A program made the position numbers and the translations under genes. DNA of 64,000 nt from Lentimicrobium saccharophilum. Its GTDB lineage: Bacteria; Bacteroidota; Bacteroidia; Bacteroidales; Lentimicrobiaceae. Positions 45,742 through 54,227 of the stretch are shown one piece after another. The stretch spans positions 62,001-126,000 of the forward strand of contig NZ_DF968182.1 of assembly GCF_001192835.1 (NCBI RefSeq). Direction: 5' to 3'. How positions within the stretch are numbered: the first letter of the stretch is position 1; the number at the start of each line of letters is the position of its first letter. The notes below the pieces were generated by a model, which saw nothing but the letters and a program-made list of their open reading frames with translations, was not told the DNA's origin and did not search any database.

Positions 45742-47037
45742 ATGAAAAGCGTACTCTTATTTCTTACCGGCATTTTATGCTGCCTGGCAGGTCCCGGAAA
45801 CGGGGCCAAAGCACAGGAGGTGGATTATGCCAGATATGTCATGGATACCCTCTCTGCTCCGGGCCTTTATGGCCGGGGTTATGTGAATTTCGGCTCACTT
45901 CAGGCTTCCCAGTTTATCACAAGGCAGCTGTTCGATCTGGGAGTCCGGCCATTTACCGACAGTTATTCCCGTGAGTTTACCCTGCCGGTAAATACTTTTC
46001 CGGGAAGCATGATGCTGAATATCAGCGGCAGGGATCTGATGCCCGGGGTTGAATTTGTGGTGCGGGCCGACTGTCCTCCGGTGAACGGCGTATTTAAGAT
46101 TGTTTTCCTTGATTCTGCTGATTTTGCAAATCAAAGGAAACTGGACAAGATCCTGCGTAAAGACTTGAAAAACAGTTTACTATCATTTGATAAAAGTTTG
46201 CTTGAAGGGGCAGCATCCCGACAGGCAGATTCCATGTTGCGTACCAATTACCCCGGTGCCGGGGGATACCTGATGGTGAATCAGGGCGAAAAGCTTATCT
46301 GGAGTGTATCTCCGGGCTTCAGGCAGCTGGACTATCCGGTTGTTGAAGTGCTGGGGGAGGCGCTTCCGCGAAAACCTGAAAATGCGGCTATCATTGTGGA
46401 TGCGGAGTTTTATCCCGCTTACCGGGTGATGAATATTGCCGGTTATCTCGAAGGGAAGAAATTCCCGGATTCCATGCTGGTTTTCACCGCGCATTATGAC
46501 CATCTGGGGATGATGGGAAGGAATGCGCGGTTTCCCGGTGCCAACGACAATGCCAGCGGGGTGGCCATGATGCTGGACCTCGCCCGTCACTTTGCCGATT
46601 CCGCCAACCGGCCTGACTACAGCCTCGCTTTTCTGGCTTTTGCCGGAGAGGAAATGGGCCTGAAAGGCTCGGAAAACTTCGTTGAAAATCCTGTATTTCC
46701 ATTGGATCGGATTAAATTCCTCGTTAACCTGGATATGGTAGGGACCGGAAGCGAAGGCATTACGGTGGTGAACGGAACCATTTTTCCGGAGTATTACCGG
46801 CGGATGGTGCGCATCAACGCCGATAACGAGTATATCCTGAAAGTAGCCGAAAGGGGGGAAAGCTGCAACAGCGACCATTGCCCTTTTTACCGCAAGGGCG
46901 TGCCCTCCGTGTTCATTTACTCAATGGGCAAGGAACACAGGGAGTACCACACAATATACGACCTGTCGCAGCGGGTTCCCTTTTCGGAATATGAAGATAT
47001 TTTCAGGCTGCTGCGCGATTTTATACTGACATTCTGA
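45742..47037 (+). CDS. Exported M28 family aminopeptidase
   Basis: 431 aa with a signal peptide (about 1-24, ending AKAQ). The dizinc ligands are visible in order: HYDHLG, ANDNASG, AGEEMGLKGS, LVNLDMVG and REYHTIYD. A PA-like region occupies the N-terminal half. It should remove N-terminal residues from peptides in the periplasm. It is 5 nt before rsmI. Confidence 0.93.
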   Translation: MKSVLLFLTGILCCLAGPGNGAKAQEVDYARYVMDTLSAPGLYGRGYVNFGSLQASQFITRQLFDLGVRPFTDSYSREFTLPVNTFPGSMMLNISGRDLMPGVEFVVRADCPPVNGVFKIVFLDSADFANQRKLDKILRKDLKNSLLSFDKSLLEGAASRQADSMLRTNYPGAGGYLMVNQGEKLIWSVSPGFRQLDYPVVEVLGEALPRKPENAAIIVDAEFYPAYRVMNIAGYLEGKKFPDSMLVFTAHYDHLGMMGRNARFPGANDNASGVAMMLDLARHFADSANRPDYSLAFLAFAGEEMGLKGSENFVENPVFPLDRIKFLVNLDMVGTGSEGITVVNGTIFPEYYRRMVRINADNEYILKVAERGESCNSDHCPFYRKGVPSVFIYSMGKEHREYHTIYDLSQRVPFSEYEDIFRLLRDFILTF

Positions 47038-47042
47038 GCCTT

Positions 47043-47750
47043 ATGTCCAAGCTATATCTGGTACCGACACCCCTGGGAAACCTGGAAGACATGACCCTCC
47101 GGGCCATCCGCGTGCTGAAGGAAGTGCAGCTGATCCTCGCCGAAGATACCCGTAAAACCGGCTTGTTGCTGAAGCACTTCGGCATCGGAACACGCATGCA
47201 GTCGCACCATATGCACAACGAACACCGCACGGCCGAAAGCATTGCCGCCCGTATTGCAGGTGGCGAATCCGTAGCTTTGGTCACCGATGCCGGCACACCG
47301 GGGATTTCTGATCCCGGGTTTTTTCTGGTGAGGACCTGCATTGGCATGGGTATAGAGGTGGAAACCCTCCCGGGAGCCACCGCTTTTGTCCCGGCGTTGG
47401 TCAACTCGGGCCTTCCCTGCGACCGGTTTTATTTCGAAGGATTTCTGCCCCATAAAAAGGGGCGGCAAACAAGAATTGCCTTCCTGGATGCTTTGGCTTG
47501 TACTTTTGTTTTGTATGAATCACCTTTCAGGCTGGTAAAAACACTTGAGCAACTGGCCGAAGTGATGGGCGGCGACCGGAGGGCCTGCGTATCCAGGGAA
47601 CTCACGAAATTTTTCGAAGAAAACCGCCGCGGGTCATTGTCAGAGCTGGCAAAACACTATACGGAAAACCCTCCCAAAGGGGAAATCGTGATTACCGTTG
47701 GTGGTAAAGATCAGGTAGATGCTGCCATAGCGGAGGAGCAGCAGGACTGA
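47043..47750 (+). CDS. rsmI: 16S rRNA (cytidine-1402-2'-O)-methyltransferase
   Basis: 235 aa. The YraL/RsmI family start LYLVPTPLGNLEDMTLRA is clear, with AEDTRKTGLLL and TDAGTPGISDPG for S-adenosylmethionine binding and FEGFLPHKKGRQ near residue 135. It methylates the ribose of C1402 in the decoding centre. It is slightly shorter than the E. coli protein at the C-terminus. Confidence 0.96.
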   Translation: MSKLYLVPTPLGNLEDMTLRAIRVLKEVQLILAEDTRKTGLLLKHFGIGTRMQSHHMHNEHRTAESIAARIAGGESVALVTDAGTPGISDPGFFLVRTCIGMGIEVETLPGATAFVPALVNSGLPCDRFYFEGFLPHKKGRQTRIAFLDALACTFVLYESPFRLVKTLEQLAEVMGGDRRACVSRELTKFFEENRRGSLSELAKHYTENPPKGEIVITVGGKDQVDAAIAEEQQD

Positions 47751-47817
47751 TTTCCCTTTTTTTGCCGGTTTGCAGTAACCTTTTTGTTTTCTGTCCGTCT
47801 TAAGGTTGTTTACGTTC

Positions 47818-47853
47818 GTTTCCGGACATTCGCCCTTTATTTCCGGACGTTGG
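47818..47853 (+). promoter_or_regulatory. 21-bp-spaced direct repeat, possible enhancer for a sigma-54 activator
   Basis: GTTTCCGGACATTCG (47818-47832) and ATTTCCGGACGTTGG (47839-47853) share TTTCCGGAC.TT and start exactly 21 bp apart, two helical turns. They lie about -111 to -76 from the predicted start of the next gene, where NtrC-type activators usually bind. Confidence 0.5.
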
Positions 47854-47901
47854 TATTTCACAATTGGTTTTTAATCAACTAATAATCAATTCAATGCGAT
47901 T

Positions 47902-47918
47902 TTGGCACGGAATTGGCT
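47902..47918 (+). promoter_or_regulatory. Sigma-54-type -24/-12 promoter
   Basis: TTGGCACGGAATTGGCT matches TTGGCACGNNNNTTGCW at all but one defined position, with GG and GC at the exact 10-nt spacing. The predicted start is near 47929, 18 nt before ATG 47947. Confidence 0.65.
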
Positions 47919-47946
47919 AAAAACCTGCTATCAAATATTCATTACG

Positions 47947-48276
47947 ATGAAAATGAACATGCAGATACCATTGGTGATGGTTGTTAGTCCGGAAGGATGC
48001 AGGTCGATGTTTGCCGCTTCGGAATACCGCAGTTTCAGGGAAGAAATCAGCAGAACCATTTTTTATCCTGATTTTGCGCGCAGGAGTTACCTCGAGGGTG
48101 TGGTGAATGTTGAACTGATGACCGACAATAACGGGAATATTATGGTGAAGGAAACCAATGCCACCCATGCCGGGTTGCTTGATTATGTGATGGGACGCAT
48201 CCATAGCCTGATGGTATCTGATCATGAATCCATGGGAAAGCAGTTCAGGCTGATGCTGAAATTTATGATGTATTGA
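47947..48276 (+). CDS. Small TonB-C-like protein of unknown function
   Basis: 109 aa from ATG 47947; an in-frame TTG at 47902 lies inside the -24 box and is not used. Residues about 38-85 (YPDFARRSYLEGVVNVELMT.. then DNNGN, LLDYVMGRI) resemble the TonB C-terminal fold. No TM helix, Pro-rich linker or signal peptide, so it is not a normal TonB. The sigma-54-type promoter suggests induction under a specific signal. Function unknown. Confidence 0.65.
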   Translation: MKMNMQIPLVMVVSPEGCRSMFAASEYRSFREEISRTIFYPDFARRSYLEGVVNVELMTDNNGNIMVKETNATHAGLLDYVMGRIHSLMVSDHESMGKQFRLMLKFMMY

Positions 48277-48384
48277 TGAAATAAAAGGAATGGTCCGGGC
48301 AGAATCTCCACAATTTTGCCTGTGATTATAAAAACATATCCAGGGTTTGTGCCGGATATGGAATTTTTTTCAGTGTGTGTGTGA

Positions 48385-48408
48385 AAGCCCGGGTTTCCGG
48401 GCTTTTTT
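48385..48408 (+). terminator. Terminator after the TonB-C-like gene
   Basis: AAGCCCGG and CCGGGCTT form an 8-bp stem with a 4-nt loop, then TTTT. It lies 110 nt after the stop. Confidence 0.8.
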
Positions 48409-48515
48409 GTTGAAAGGAAGTATAAATAAACTTTATAGAGCAATCCATTCCGCAAATGGTAGCTTTCAGGGCCATTATGTATCGGATTTCCGGTTAATTT
48501 AGCAAAAAAAAAGAT

Positions 48516-48959
48516 ATGTTTACCTACCCCTATCCCCGTCCGGCCGTTACCGTTGATGCCATTGTATTCCGGATGGGCAAAACAGCGCCGGAAGTGTTGC
48601 TGATCCGTAGAGGGCATCCCCCGTTTGAAGGGATGTGGGCAGCGCCGGGAGGTTTTCTGGATATGGAAGAAACGCCCGAAAAGGCGGTTGTCAGGGAACT
48701 GGAAGAAGAAACGGGCATCAATGGCGTGGCGCTTTTTCAGGTTCACACCTATGGCGCCGTGAATCGCGACCCCCGTCACCGGACGATATCCATTGCCTAT
48801 GCGGGCATGCTCAGTGATACGGGCGCGCAGGCAAAAGCAGGCGATGATGCGGCTGCCGCGGAATGGCATCCGGTCGGTCAGCTTCCGCCCCTGGCTTTCG
48901 ATCACGACAAAATAGTGGAAGACGCGATTGCCTTTGCCCGTGAAAGGGGATGGTTTTAG
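48516..48959 (+). CDS. Nudix hydrolase
   Basis: 147 aa. The Nudix box is complete from about residue 46 (GGFLDMEETPEKAVVRELEEETGI). The protein is an ADP-ribose pyrophosphatase/8-oxo-dGTPase-like member; the substrate is not decided by sequence. It converges with elbB, with 7 nt between stops. Confidence 0.92.
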   Translation: MFTYPYPRPAVTVDAIVFRMGKTAPEVLLIRRGHPPFEGMWAAPGGFLDMEETPEKAVVRELEEETGINGVALFQVHTYGAVNRDPRHRTISIAYAGMLSDTGAQAKAGDDAAAAEWHPVGQLPPLAFDHDKIVEDAIAFARERGWF

Positions 48960-48966
48960 GTTCTCC

Positions 48967-49617
48967 TTACTTCAGCTCAGCAAGTATGGCTTTTACGATA
49001 TTTTCGGCCCCGTTGGCAATATCCACAATGCTGGCATCGAGCATATAGCAGGGGGTGGTAAACACCGGGCGGTGCGGGTCGCGTACCACTTCACCATGGC
49101 CGGTATTCACGTGCGTGGCTCCGGCCTTTTCAACGCCGGCGGCGGTTGCAGGATCATTGCCAATGGTAATTTCAACATTCCCAAGTACCTTGGCCAGCAA
49201 TACCGGTGAAATGCACAGGGCGCCTATGGGTTTTTTCATGGAAGTCATCTCCCGGATCACTTTTTCCACATCGGGGTTTACCTTGCAGGCGGGGCCGTCG
49301 AAAGCCCAGGTGCAGAGGTTTTTGGCCACCCCGAATCCCCCCGGGAAAAGCAATGCGTCAAATTCCCTGACATTGAGCTGTTTCAGGTCCCTGATCTTCC
49401 CGCGGGCAATACGGGCGGCTTCTACCAGTACATTGCGGGTTTCGTTCATCTCCTTTCCCGTAAGGTGATTGATCACATGGTGCTGGGGAATGTCAGGTGC
49501 AAATATTTCATAATCAGCGCCATGCTTTTTGATGGCCAGCAGGCTTAAGGTGGCTTCGTGAATCTCGGCGCCGTCGAAGACGCCATTTCCGGCAAGGACT
49601 ACGGCAAATTTTTTCAT
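48967..49617 (-). CDS. elbB: ElbB-type glyoxalase of the DJ-1/PfpI superfamily
   Basis: 216 aa. AVVLAGNGVFDGAEIHEA at the N-terminus, LLFPGGFGVAKNL near 90 and the nucleophile elbow ALCISPVLLAK near 135 are those of ElbB (ES1 in eukaryotes). E. coli ElbB has glyoxalase activity and has been tied to isoprenoid synthesis. Cytosolic, monocistronic. Confidence 0.93.
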   Translation of the reverse strand: MKKFAVVLAGNGVFDGAEIHEATLSLLAIKKHGADYEIFAPDIPQHHVINHLTGKEMNETRNVLVEAARIARGKIRDLKQLNVREFDALLFPGGFGVAKNLCTWAFDGPACKVNPDVEKVIREMTSMKKPIGALCISPVLLAKVLGNVEITIGNDPATAAGVEKAGATHVNTGHGEVVRDPHRPVFTTPCYMLDASIVDIANGAENIVKAILAELK

Positions 49618-49795
49618 GTTACAATGGGTTTATGATGTACAACAATGATCGTATGTGTAAGGTTGAAAACCCTTTCCGTGAAGCGGGATTCACGGGCCGG
49701 GTCAAGGGTTATTCAAATTCAAAAATAAGCATTCCGGACCAGATTACCGTTATATCCGGCAGGAATCCTTAACTTTATCCCATAATTCAGACAGT

Positions 49796-50476
49796 ATGTG
49801 CGGCAGGTTTTCACTTACCACCGAAGAGCAGCGGCTCAATGAATTCTTCCGCCTTGCGGGAGGGGAGGAACCCTATGTGCCCAGGTACAACGGGGCGCCT
49901 ACGCAGAGCCTCGCGGTGATAACCGGAGATGAACCTTCAAAACTCCGCTATTTCAGGTGGGGGCTGATCCCCTTTTGGGCGAAGGAGTTGCCCCGCAGCA
50001 GTCCGGTGATCAATGCCAGGGCAGAAAGTGTGGGTGAAAAGCCCATGTTCCGCAGGTTGATTGCCGGGCAACGTTGTCTGGTCCCCGCCGATGGTTTTTA
50101 CGAGTGGGTGAGGGCCGGCAAAAAACAGCCTTTCCGTTTTGTGATGGCCGACGGCTCGCCCTTCGCCATGGCCGGCCTGTGGGATGCCTGGAAAAGTCCG
50201 GAAGGCAGCCTTATCCGGTCCTTTACCATCATTACCACCGAAGCCAATAAACTGATGGAGCCCATACACGACCGCATGCCCGTAATCCTGGAAAAGGAAC
50301 ATCATGAGGCCTGGATGGGCGAAAAAGATGAAAAGCTGCTGCGAAAACTGCTGCGGCCCCTCCCGGGCAATAAGATGCAGGTTTATAAGGTTTCTGACCT
50401 TGTCAATAAAGTATCCGCCGAAGGGCCTGAACTGATCCGGCCTGTCGGACAGAATGATCTTTTTTCGCTACCTTAG
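49796..50476 (+). CDS. SRAP (YedK/HMCES-like) abasic-site protein
   Basis: 226 aa. The protein starts MCGRFSL so Cys2 becomes the N-terminal nucleophile that crosslinks to abasic sites in single-stranded DNA. NARAES (Asn about 74), GFYEW (about 100) and HDRMPVIL (about 160) complete the active site. No other SOS gene is adjacent. Confidence 0.95.
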   Translation: MCGRFSLTTEEQRLNEFFRLAGGEEPYVPRYNGAPTQSLAVITGDEPSKLRYFRWGLIPFWAKELPRSSPVINARAESVGEKPMFRRLIAGQRCLVPADGFYEWVRAGKKQPFRFVMADGSPFAMAGLWDAWKSPEGSLIRSFTIITTEANKLMEPIHDRMPVILEKEHHEAWMGEKDEKLLRKLLRPLPGNKMQVYKVSDLVNKVSAEGPELIRPVGQNDLFSLP

Positions 50477-50559
50477 CCGGGGATTGGCAGAATAAATTTC
50501 CCCGTTATGTAATGCGGCACAGCTTTTGCGCGTTATTTTTTTCATAATTGTTTTTCAGC

Positions 50560-51090
50560 ATGAACAGATTCAAGGTTTTTCTGATTCTCCTCCTTCTGAC
50601 GCAGTTGTTGTTTTCGTGCAAAAAGTACGAGGAATACCCGCCCGAGCCGCAGATTGAGTTCCTGGATTTTCTGTTGCTGCGCGACGCCCAGGGCATTGAT
50701 CAGCGCGGGGTGCTGCGGTTTTCATTTACCGACGGCGACGGCAACATCGGTCTGTATGACTATGACACCTTGCCGCCCTACGATTACAACCTGTTCGTCA
50801 GGTACTTCGAAAAGCAGAACGGTAGTTTTCAGGAAGTGTTTCTGGTGACCCCGCGGTATATCAACGACACCACCATTGTTTACGATACGGCCACCTTCAA
50901 TGGGCGCATCCCCATCCTGACCCCGGCAGGGAAAAACAAGGCCATCAGCGGCGAGATTGAAGACACCCTGTTTATAAACAATCCGCTTTCAGCCTTCGAC
51001 ACCATCATGTTTGAGCTGTTTATCAGGGACCGCGACCTGAATGAAAGCAATGTGATACAAACCCCGCCCATTGTGGTGAAAAAGCAATAA
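50560..51090 (+). CDS. Lipoprotein of unknown function
   Basis: 176 aa from ATG 50560 (MNRFKVFLILLLL). Signal peptide ends in LLFSC (Cys20), an SpII lipobox. The remainder is Asp-rich with a DGDGNIGLYDYD stretch near residue 65, possibly calcium-binding, and beta-type sequence. Such proteins are frequent in Bacteroidota; no function known. The YdcF gene follows after 26 nt. Confidence 0.75.
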   Translation: MNRFKVFLILLLLTQLLFSCKKYEEYPPEPQIEFLDFLLLRDAQGIDQRGVLRFSFTDGDGNIGLYDYDTLPPYDYNLFVRYFEKQNGSFQEVFLVTPRYINDTTIVYDTATFNGRIPILTPAGKNKAISGEIEDTLFINNPLSAFDTIMFELFIRDRDLNESNVIQTPPIVVKKQ

Positions 51091-51116
51091 ACCCCGAAAC
51101 CACCGGATTGCAGCCC

Positions 51117-51836
51117 ATGAAGAGACGAACCGGCTTTTTCAGAAGATTGATCAGGATTTTGCTGCCGGCCGGTGGCATCACGTTTTTGCTGCTGATAGTG
51201 CTTGCCTTTACCACCCTGCCGTTTCATGCCTACTACCGCCTGGCTACCAAAGGCAGCAGAATGAGCGAAAAACCGGTAACCATAGTGATGCTGGCCGGTG
51301 CAGGTATCCCCAGCGAGAACGGGCTGATCAGGGCCTGGTACACGGCCTGGCTGGCAAAAGAATCTCCGGAAGCAAAGGTGATTGTGGCTGCGCCCGGCAA
51401 GCTGAACGACAGTACCGGCGATCCGCTTTCCATTGCCGGGGAGCTGATCCTCAGGGGCGTGAAGGGGGATAATATCCTCCACGAAACCGAAGGAAAAAAC
51501 ACCCGGGGACAGGCGCGCAACATCGCTGCCATGATCCCTGCATCAGAACGCAACCGGCCGCTGGCCATCGTTACCTCGCCCGAACATATCCGCAGGGCGG
51601 TGCTGAGTTTCCGAAAAGCCGGATTTACCAATGTCAGCGGCTTCCCGGCCTTTGAATCCTCCCTCGAGGCCGACCTTGTTTTCGACGACAGGGACCTGAA
51701 GGGAAACCGCCTGGCGCCACCCATAGGAGAAAACCTGCAGTTCCGCTACCAGTTCTGGAACCACCTGAAATATGAGGTGATCGTGCTCAGGGAGTATTTT
51801 GCGCTGGCTTATTATAAACTCAGGGGGTGGATATAG
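51117..51836 (+). CDS. YdcF/ElyC/SanA (DUF218) family membrane protein
   Basis: 239 aa from ATG 51117; a TTG at 51108 is rejected. One N-terminal membrane helix (about 15-38) is followed by a DUF218 domain with IVMLAGAGIPSENG, HETEGKNTRGQARNI and VTSPEHIRRAV. Relatives act in envelope integrity and vancomycin tolerance (SanA, ElyC). Biochemical activity is not established. Confidence 0.88.
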   Translation: MKRRTGFFRRLIRILLPAGGITFLLLIVLAFTTLPFHAYYRLATKGSRMSEKPVTIVMLAGAGIPSENGLIRAWYTAWLAKESPEAKVIVAAPGKLNDSTGDPLSIAGELILRGVKGDNILHETEGKNTRGQARNIAAMIPASERNRPLAIVTSPEHIRRAVLSFRKAGFTNVSGFPAFESSLEADLVFDDRDLKGNRLAPPIGENLQFRYQFWNHLKYEVIVLREYFALAYYKLRGWI

Positions 51837-51928
51837 CCGGTGAAACCCTGTTATGACACAATCAAAGAATGTTTAATACATAACGATTTACCGACCCTAA
51901 CAGATATTTTGATAATTGCAAAATCATT

Positions 51929-52406
51929 CGACCCCGCCGGGGTCGTATTTTTTCTATGCTGATGCCTTTCTACAGACATGTGACTCCTCCGGAGTCAAAG
52001 TCTTTATACAAGTTTATGGTTTTAAGCTGTATTTAAACCCCATTTTGCCTTTCGTTTCCGTTGCAGGCAGGGTGCATAAAGCCAATAAACTGAAACGGTT
52101 GTATGATATTTCCAGGACAAATCCACACATTACCGGAGATGCAGAATTCATAAGGATTTACTGACCCCAGCGGGGTCAAATGTTTATAGAAAAATGGAAT
52201 GCAGAAATATTTATCGACCCCAGCGGGGTCGTACTATTTCTTCAATTGATCTCCTTCTATAGACATGTGACTCCTCCGGAGTCAGGGTCTTGATACAAGT
52301 TTAGGTGTTTTACCCGGATTAAGCTTCTCTTGAACCAATTATTCCCGCAGTAGGCAGGGTGCATAAGCCAATAATCTGAAATGGTTATATGACCCCAGCG
52401 GGGTCG
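51929..52406. repeat. REP-like palindrome cluster, six palindromes in two diverged units
   Basis: Six 17-nt palindromes of two kinds. CGACCCC-NNN-GGGGTCG kind: 51929-51945, 52162-52178, 52215-52231, 52390-52406. TGACTCC-TCC-GGAGTCA kind: 51981-51997, 52268-52284. The two units start about 286 nt apart and share 'acatgtgactcctccggagtc' and 'caggcagggtgcataa' stretches. No open frame is credible in the 647-nt spacer. Confidence 0.85.
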
Positions 52407-52423
52407 CATGTATATCATGAAAA

Positions 52424-52456
52424 TTAAAACCCGGGTGCAGATACCCGGGTTTTAAC
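52424..52456 (-). terminator. Terminator of the metallopeptidase gene (bidirectional)
   Basis: AAAACCCGGGT and ACCCGGGTTTT form an 11-bp stem with a 6-nt loop. T runs occur on both strands. Confidence 0.8.
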
Positions 52457-52483
52457 GTATTTCCTTAATAAACAGCTTGAAAA

Positions 52484-54172
52484 TCAGTTTACAAACTGTT
52501 CGGCGTAGTATCTGGCCGTGAGCTTTTCTCCGGTGGCCTTTTCAATCATATCGTTCCAGTACCACTGTGCGCCGGGCCTGAAGACCTTATCGGTGAGGTA
52601 TTGTCCGGTTTCCTTGCTTCCGTAGAAGCTCTGATACCTGAAATCATCCGAACCTATGATGTTGGCAGTGATGTAATGGTTGAGCTGTGATGCCAGGAGT
52701 TCGCCCAGCAGGTAGTTGTGGTAATAGCAGGGCACGGTGGCGATATGGATTTTGCTGGCCCAGTCGGGTTCGTTGCGTCCTTCGGGTTTACGGATCATCT
52801 GATATTTCTCAGCCAGGTTCCACCACAGGGCGTTCAGGTCCTGATCCGGATTTTCGTACATGGCTTTTTCGAAGCGGTACATCACCTGCGCCCAGCGGCT
52901 GAAGGTGAGCTGCTCGAGGCGGAGCACCCTGTAGGTATCTTCCGCGATGGTGGCGCGTTCTGTGGAATCGATCAGCCCCATGTCCTGCATCCAGGCCGGG
53001 TTGGCGGCCATACGCCCGAAAATCATGGCAATAGCCTCAGTGGTAAATGTATGCGCCGGATTCCGCAGGCTGAACGGCAGGTCGCGGTCGATGTACTTAT
53101 CGTAAACACCGTGGCCGAACTCATGCAGCATGGTGTTCATCCAGCTGTAGTTGGGCTTAATGTTGCAAAGCACACGTACATCCCCGGCATTGTCGATGTC
53201 GATGCAATAGGCATGCTGGTTCTTTCCCGGCTTTTCGTAGAGATCGCTGTTGTTCAGGATATCAGAAATATCGAGCCCGATGCTTTCATAGTATCCGGCC
53301 GTGAGCGCTTCAATGTTCTGATCCTTGTAGTATTTATCCATATCCACGCTGTAGATGGCCGGCGCTTCCTGGAAAAAGCGGTTCTGGTAATGCCAGGGCA
53401 TCAGCTCTTCTTTGGTAATTTTCAGCCTTGCGGCGAGAAAGGTGTCGATCTCATCCTTCAATCCCGCAAAGGCATCGCGGGTCAGCTCGTCGAGTTCGTC
53501 GAACAACTTGCTGATTTCTTCCGGATCCTGTTCGCCCAGTTCCAGGCTCATGGCATGATAGTTCTTAAAGCCCAGGCTTTGCGCGATCTCGTTGCGCAGC
53601 TTAACCAGCTCAATCACATCGGCGGCCACAACGTTGCCGATTTTTTTATGGCCTTCCCAGGCGGCCTTCAGCTCATCGCTGTTGAGCGAGGTTTTCAGGA
53701 TGTCTTCCACATCGTTATCGCTCAACTGTCTGCCATTTACTTCGGCCCTGAAGTTGGAATATTTTTTTTCAATTTCAACCTCCATTTTAATTCTTTTTGC
53801 CAGTAGCGCGGTGTCGATCTGATTGCTCAGGTAAGCGGTATACAGCACTTCCAGCTGCCTTTTGAGCAGGGTGTCCTGAACGGCGCCCGATTCTTTGATT
53901 TTTTTGAGCAGGGCAAAGTCGTCCTTGCTGGTGTAGATGCTGCTCAGCTGCAGCTGAAGCTGTTCGGAGCGGGCATAGTCTTCGTCGCGGCCCGAAAGGG
54001 AGGCATTCCAGTAGGCGGTGTAAGCTTCCTTCTGAAGCGGTTCCACTTGCTGTTCCCAGGTGGTGATAAATGCTTTCAGTTCCTGTTCCATTTTTTCGGT
54101 TTTGTTGCTGCAGCCCGCCAGGATCAGGCTAGCTGTGATTGCTGTTAGCAGCAGGTTTGCAATTGATTTCAT
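52484..54172 (-). CDS. M2-like gluzincin metallopeptidase, lipoprotein
   Basis: 562 aa. Lipobox LILAGC places the lipidated Cys at about residue 21. HEFGH at 350-354 is the HEXXH zinc motif, and TTEAIAMIFG about 26 residues later supplies the third ligand Glu. The all-helical sequence is most like M2 (ACE-like) peptidases, though the M3 oligopeptidase family shares this pattern. It should cut peptides or remove dipeptides at the cell envelope. Confidence 0.85.
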   Translation of the reverse strand: MKSIANLLLTAITASLILAGCSNKTEKMEQELKAFITTWEQQVEPLQKEAYTAYWNASLSGRDEDYARSEQLQLQLSSIYTSKDDFALLKKIKESGAVQDTLLKRQLEVLYTAYLSNQIDTALLAKRIKMEVEIEKKYSNFRAEVNGRQLSDNDVEDILKTSLNSDELKAAWEGHKKIGNVVAADVIELVKLRNEIAQSLGFKNYHAMSLELGEQDPEEISKLFDELDELTRDAFAGLKDEIDTFLAARLKITKEELMPWHYQNRFFQEAPAIYSVDMDKYYKDQNIEALTAGYYESIGLDISDILNNSDLYEKPGKNQHAYCIDIDNAGDVRVLCNIKPNYSWMNTMLHEFGHGVYDKYIDRDLPFSLRNPAHTFTTEAIAMIFGRMAANPAWMQDMGLIDSTERATIAEDTYRVLRLEQLTFSRWAQVMYRFEKAMYENPDQDLNALWWNLAEKYQMIRKPEGRNEPDWASKIHIATVPCYYHNYLLGELLASQLNHYITANIIGSDDFRYQSFYGSKETGQYLTDKVFRPGAQWYWNDMIEKATGEKLTARYYAEQFVN

Positions 54173-54227
54173 GCGAGGGTTGATTTATGTAATGGATGTA
54201 AGATAAAGGCTTTCTGATGACAGATAA

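Noticed and set aside
52718-53806. 362-codon plus-strand frame opposite the metallopeptidase gene
   Set aside because: It lies wholly antisense to a gene with a clear HEXXH active site and lipobox, and its translation has no recognisable domain.
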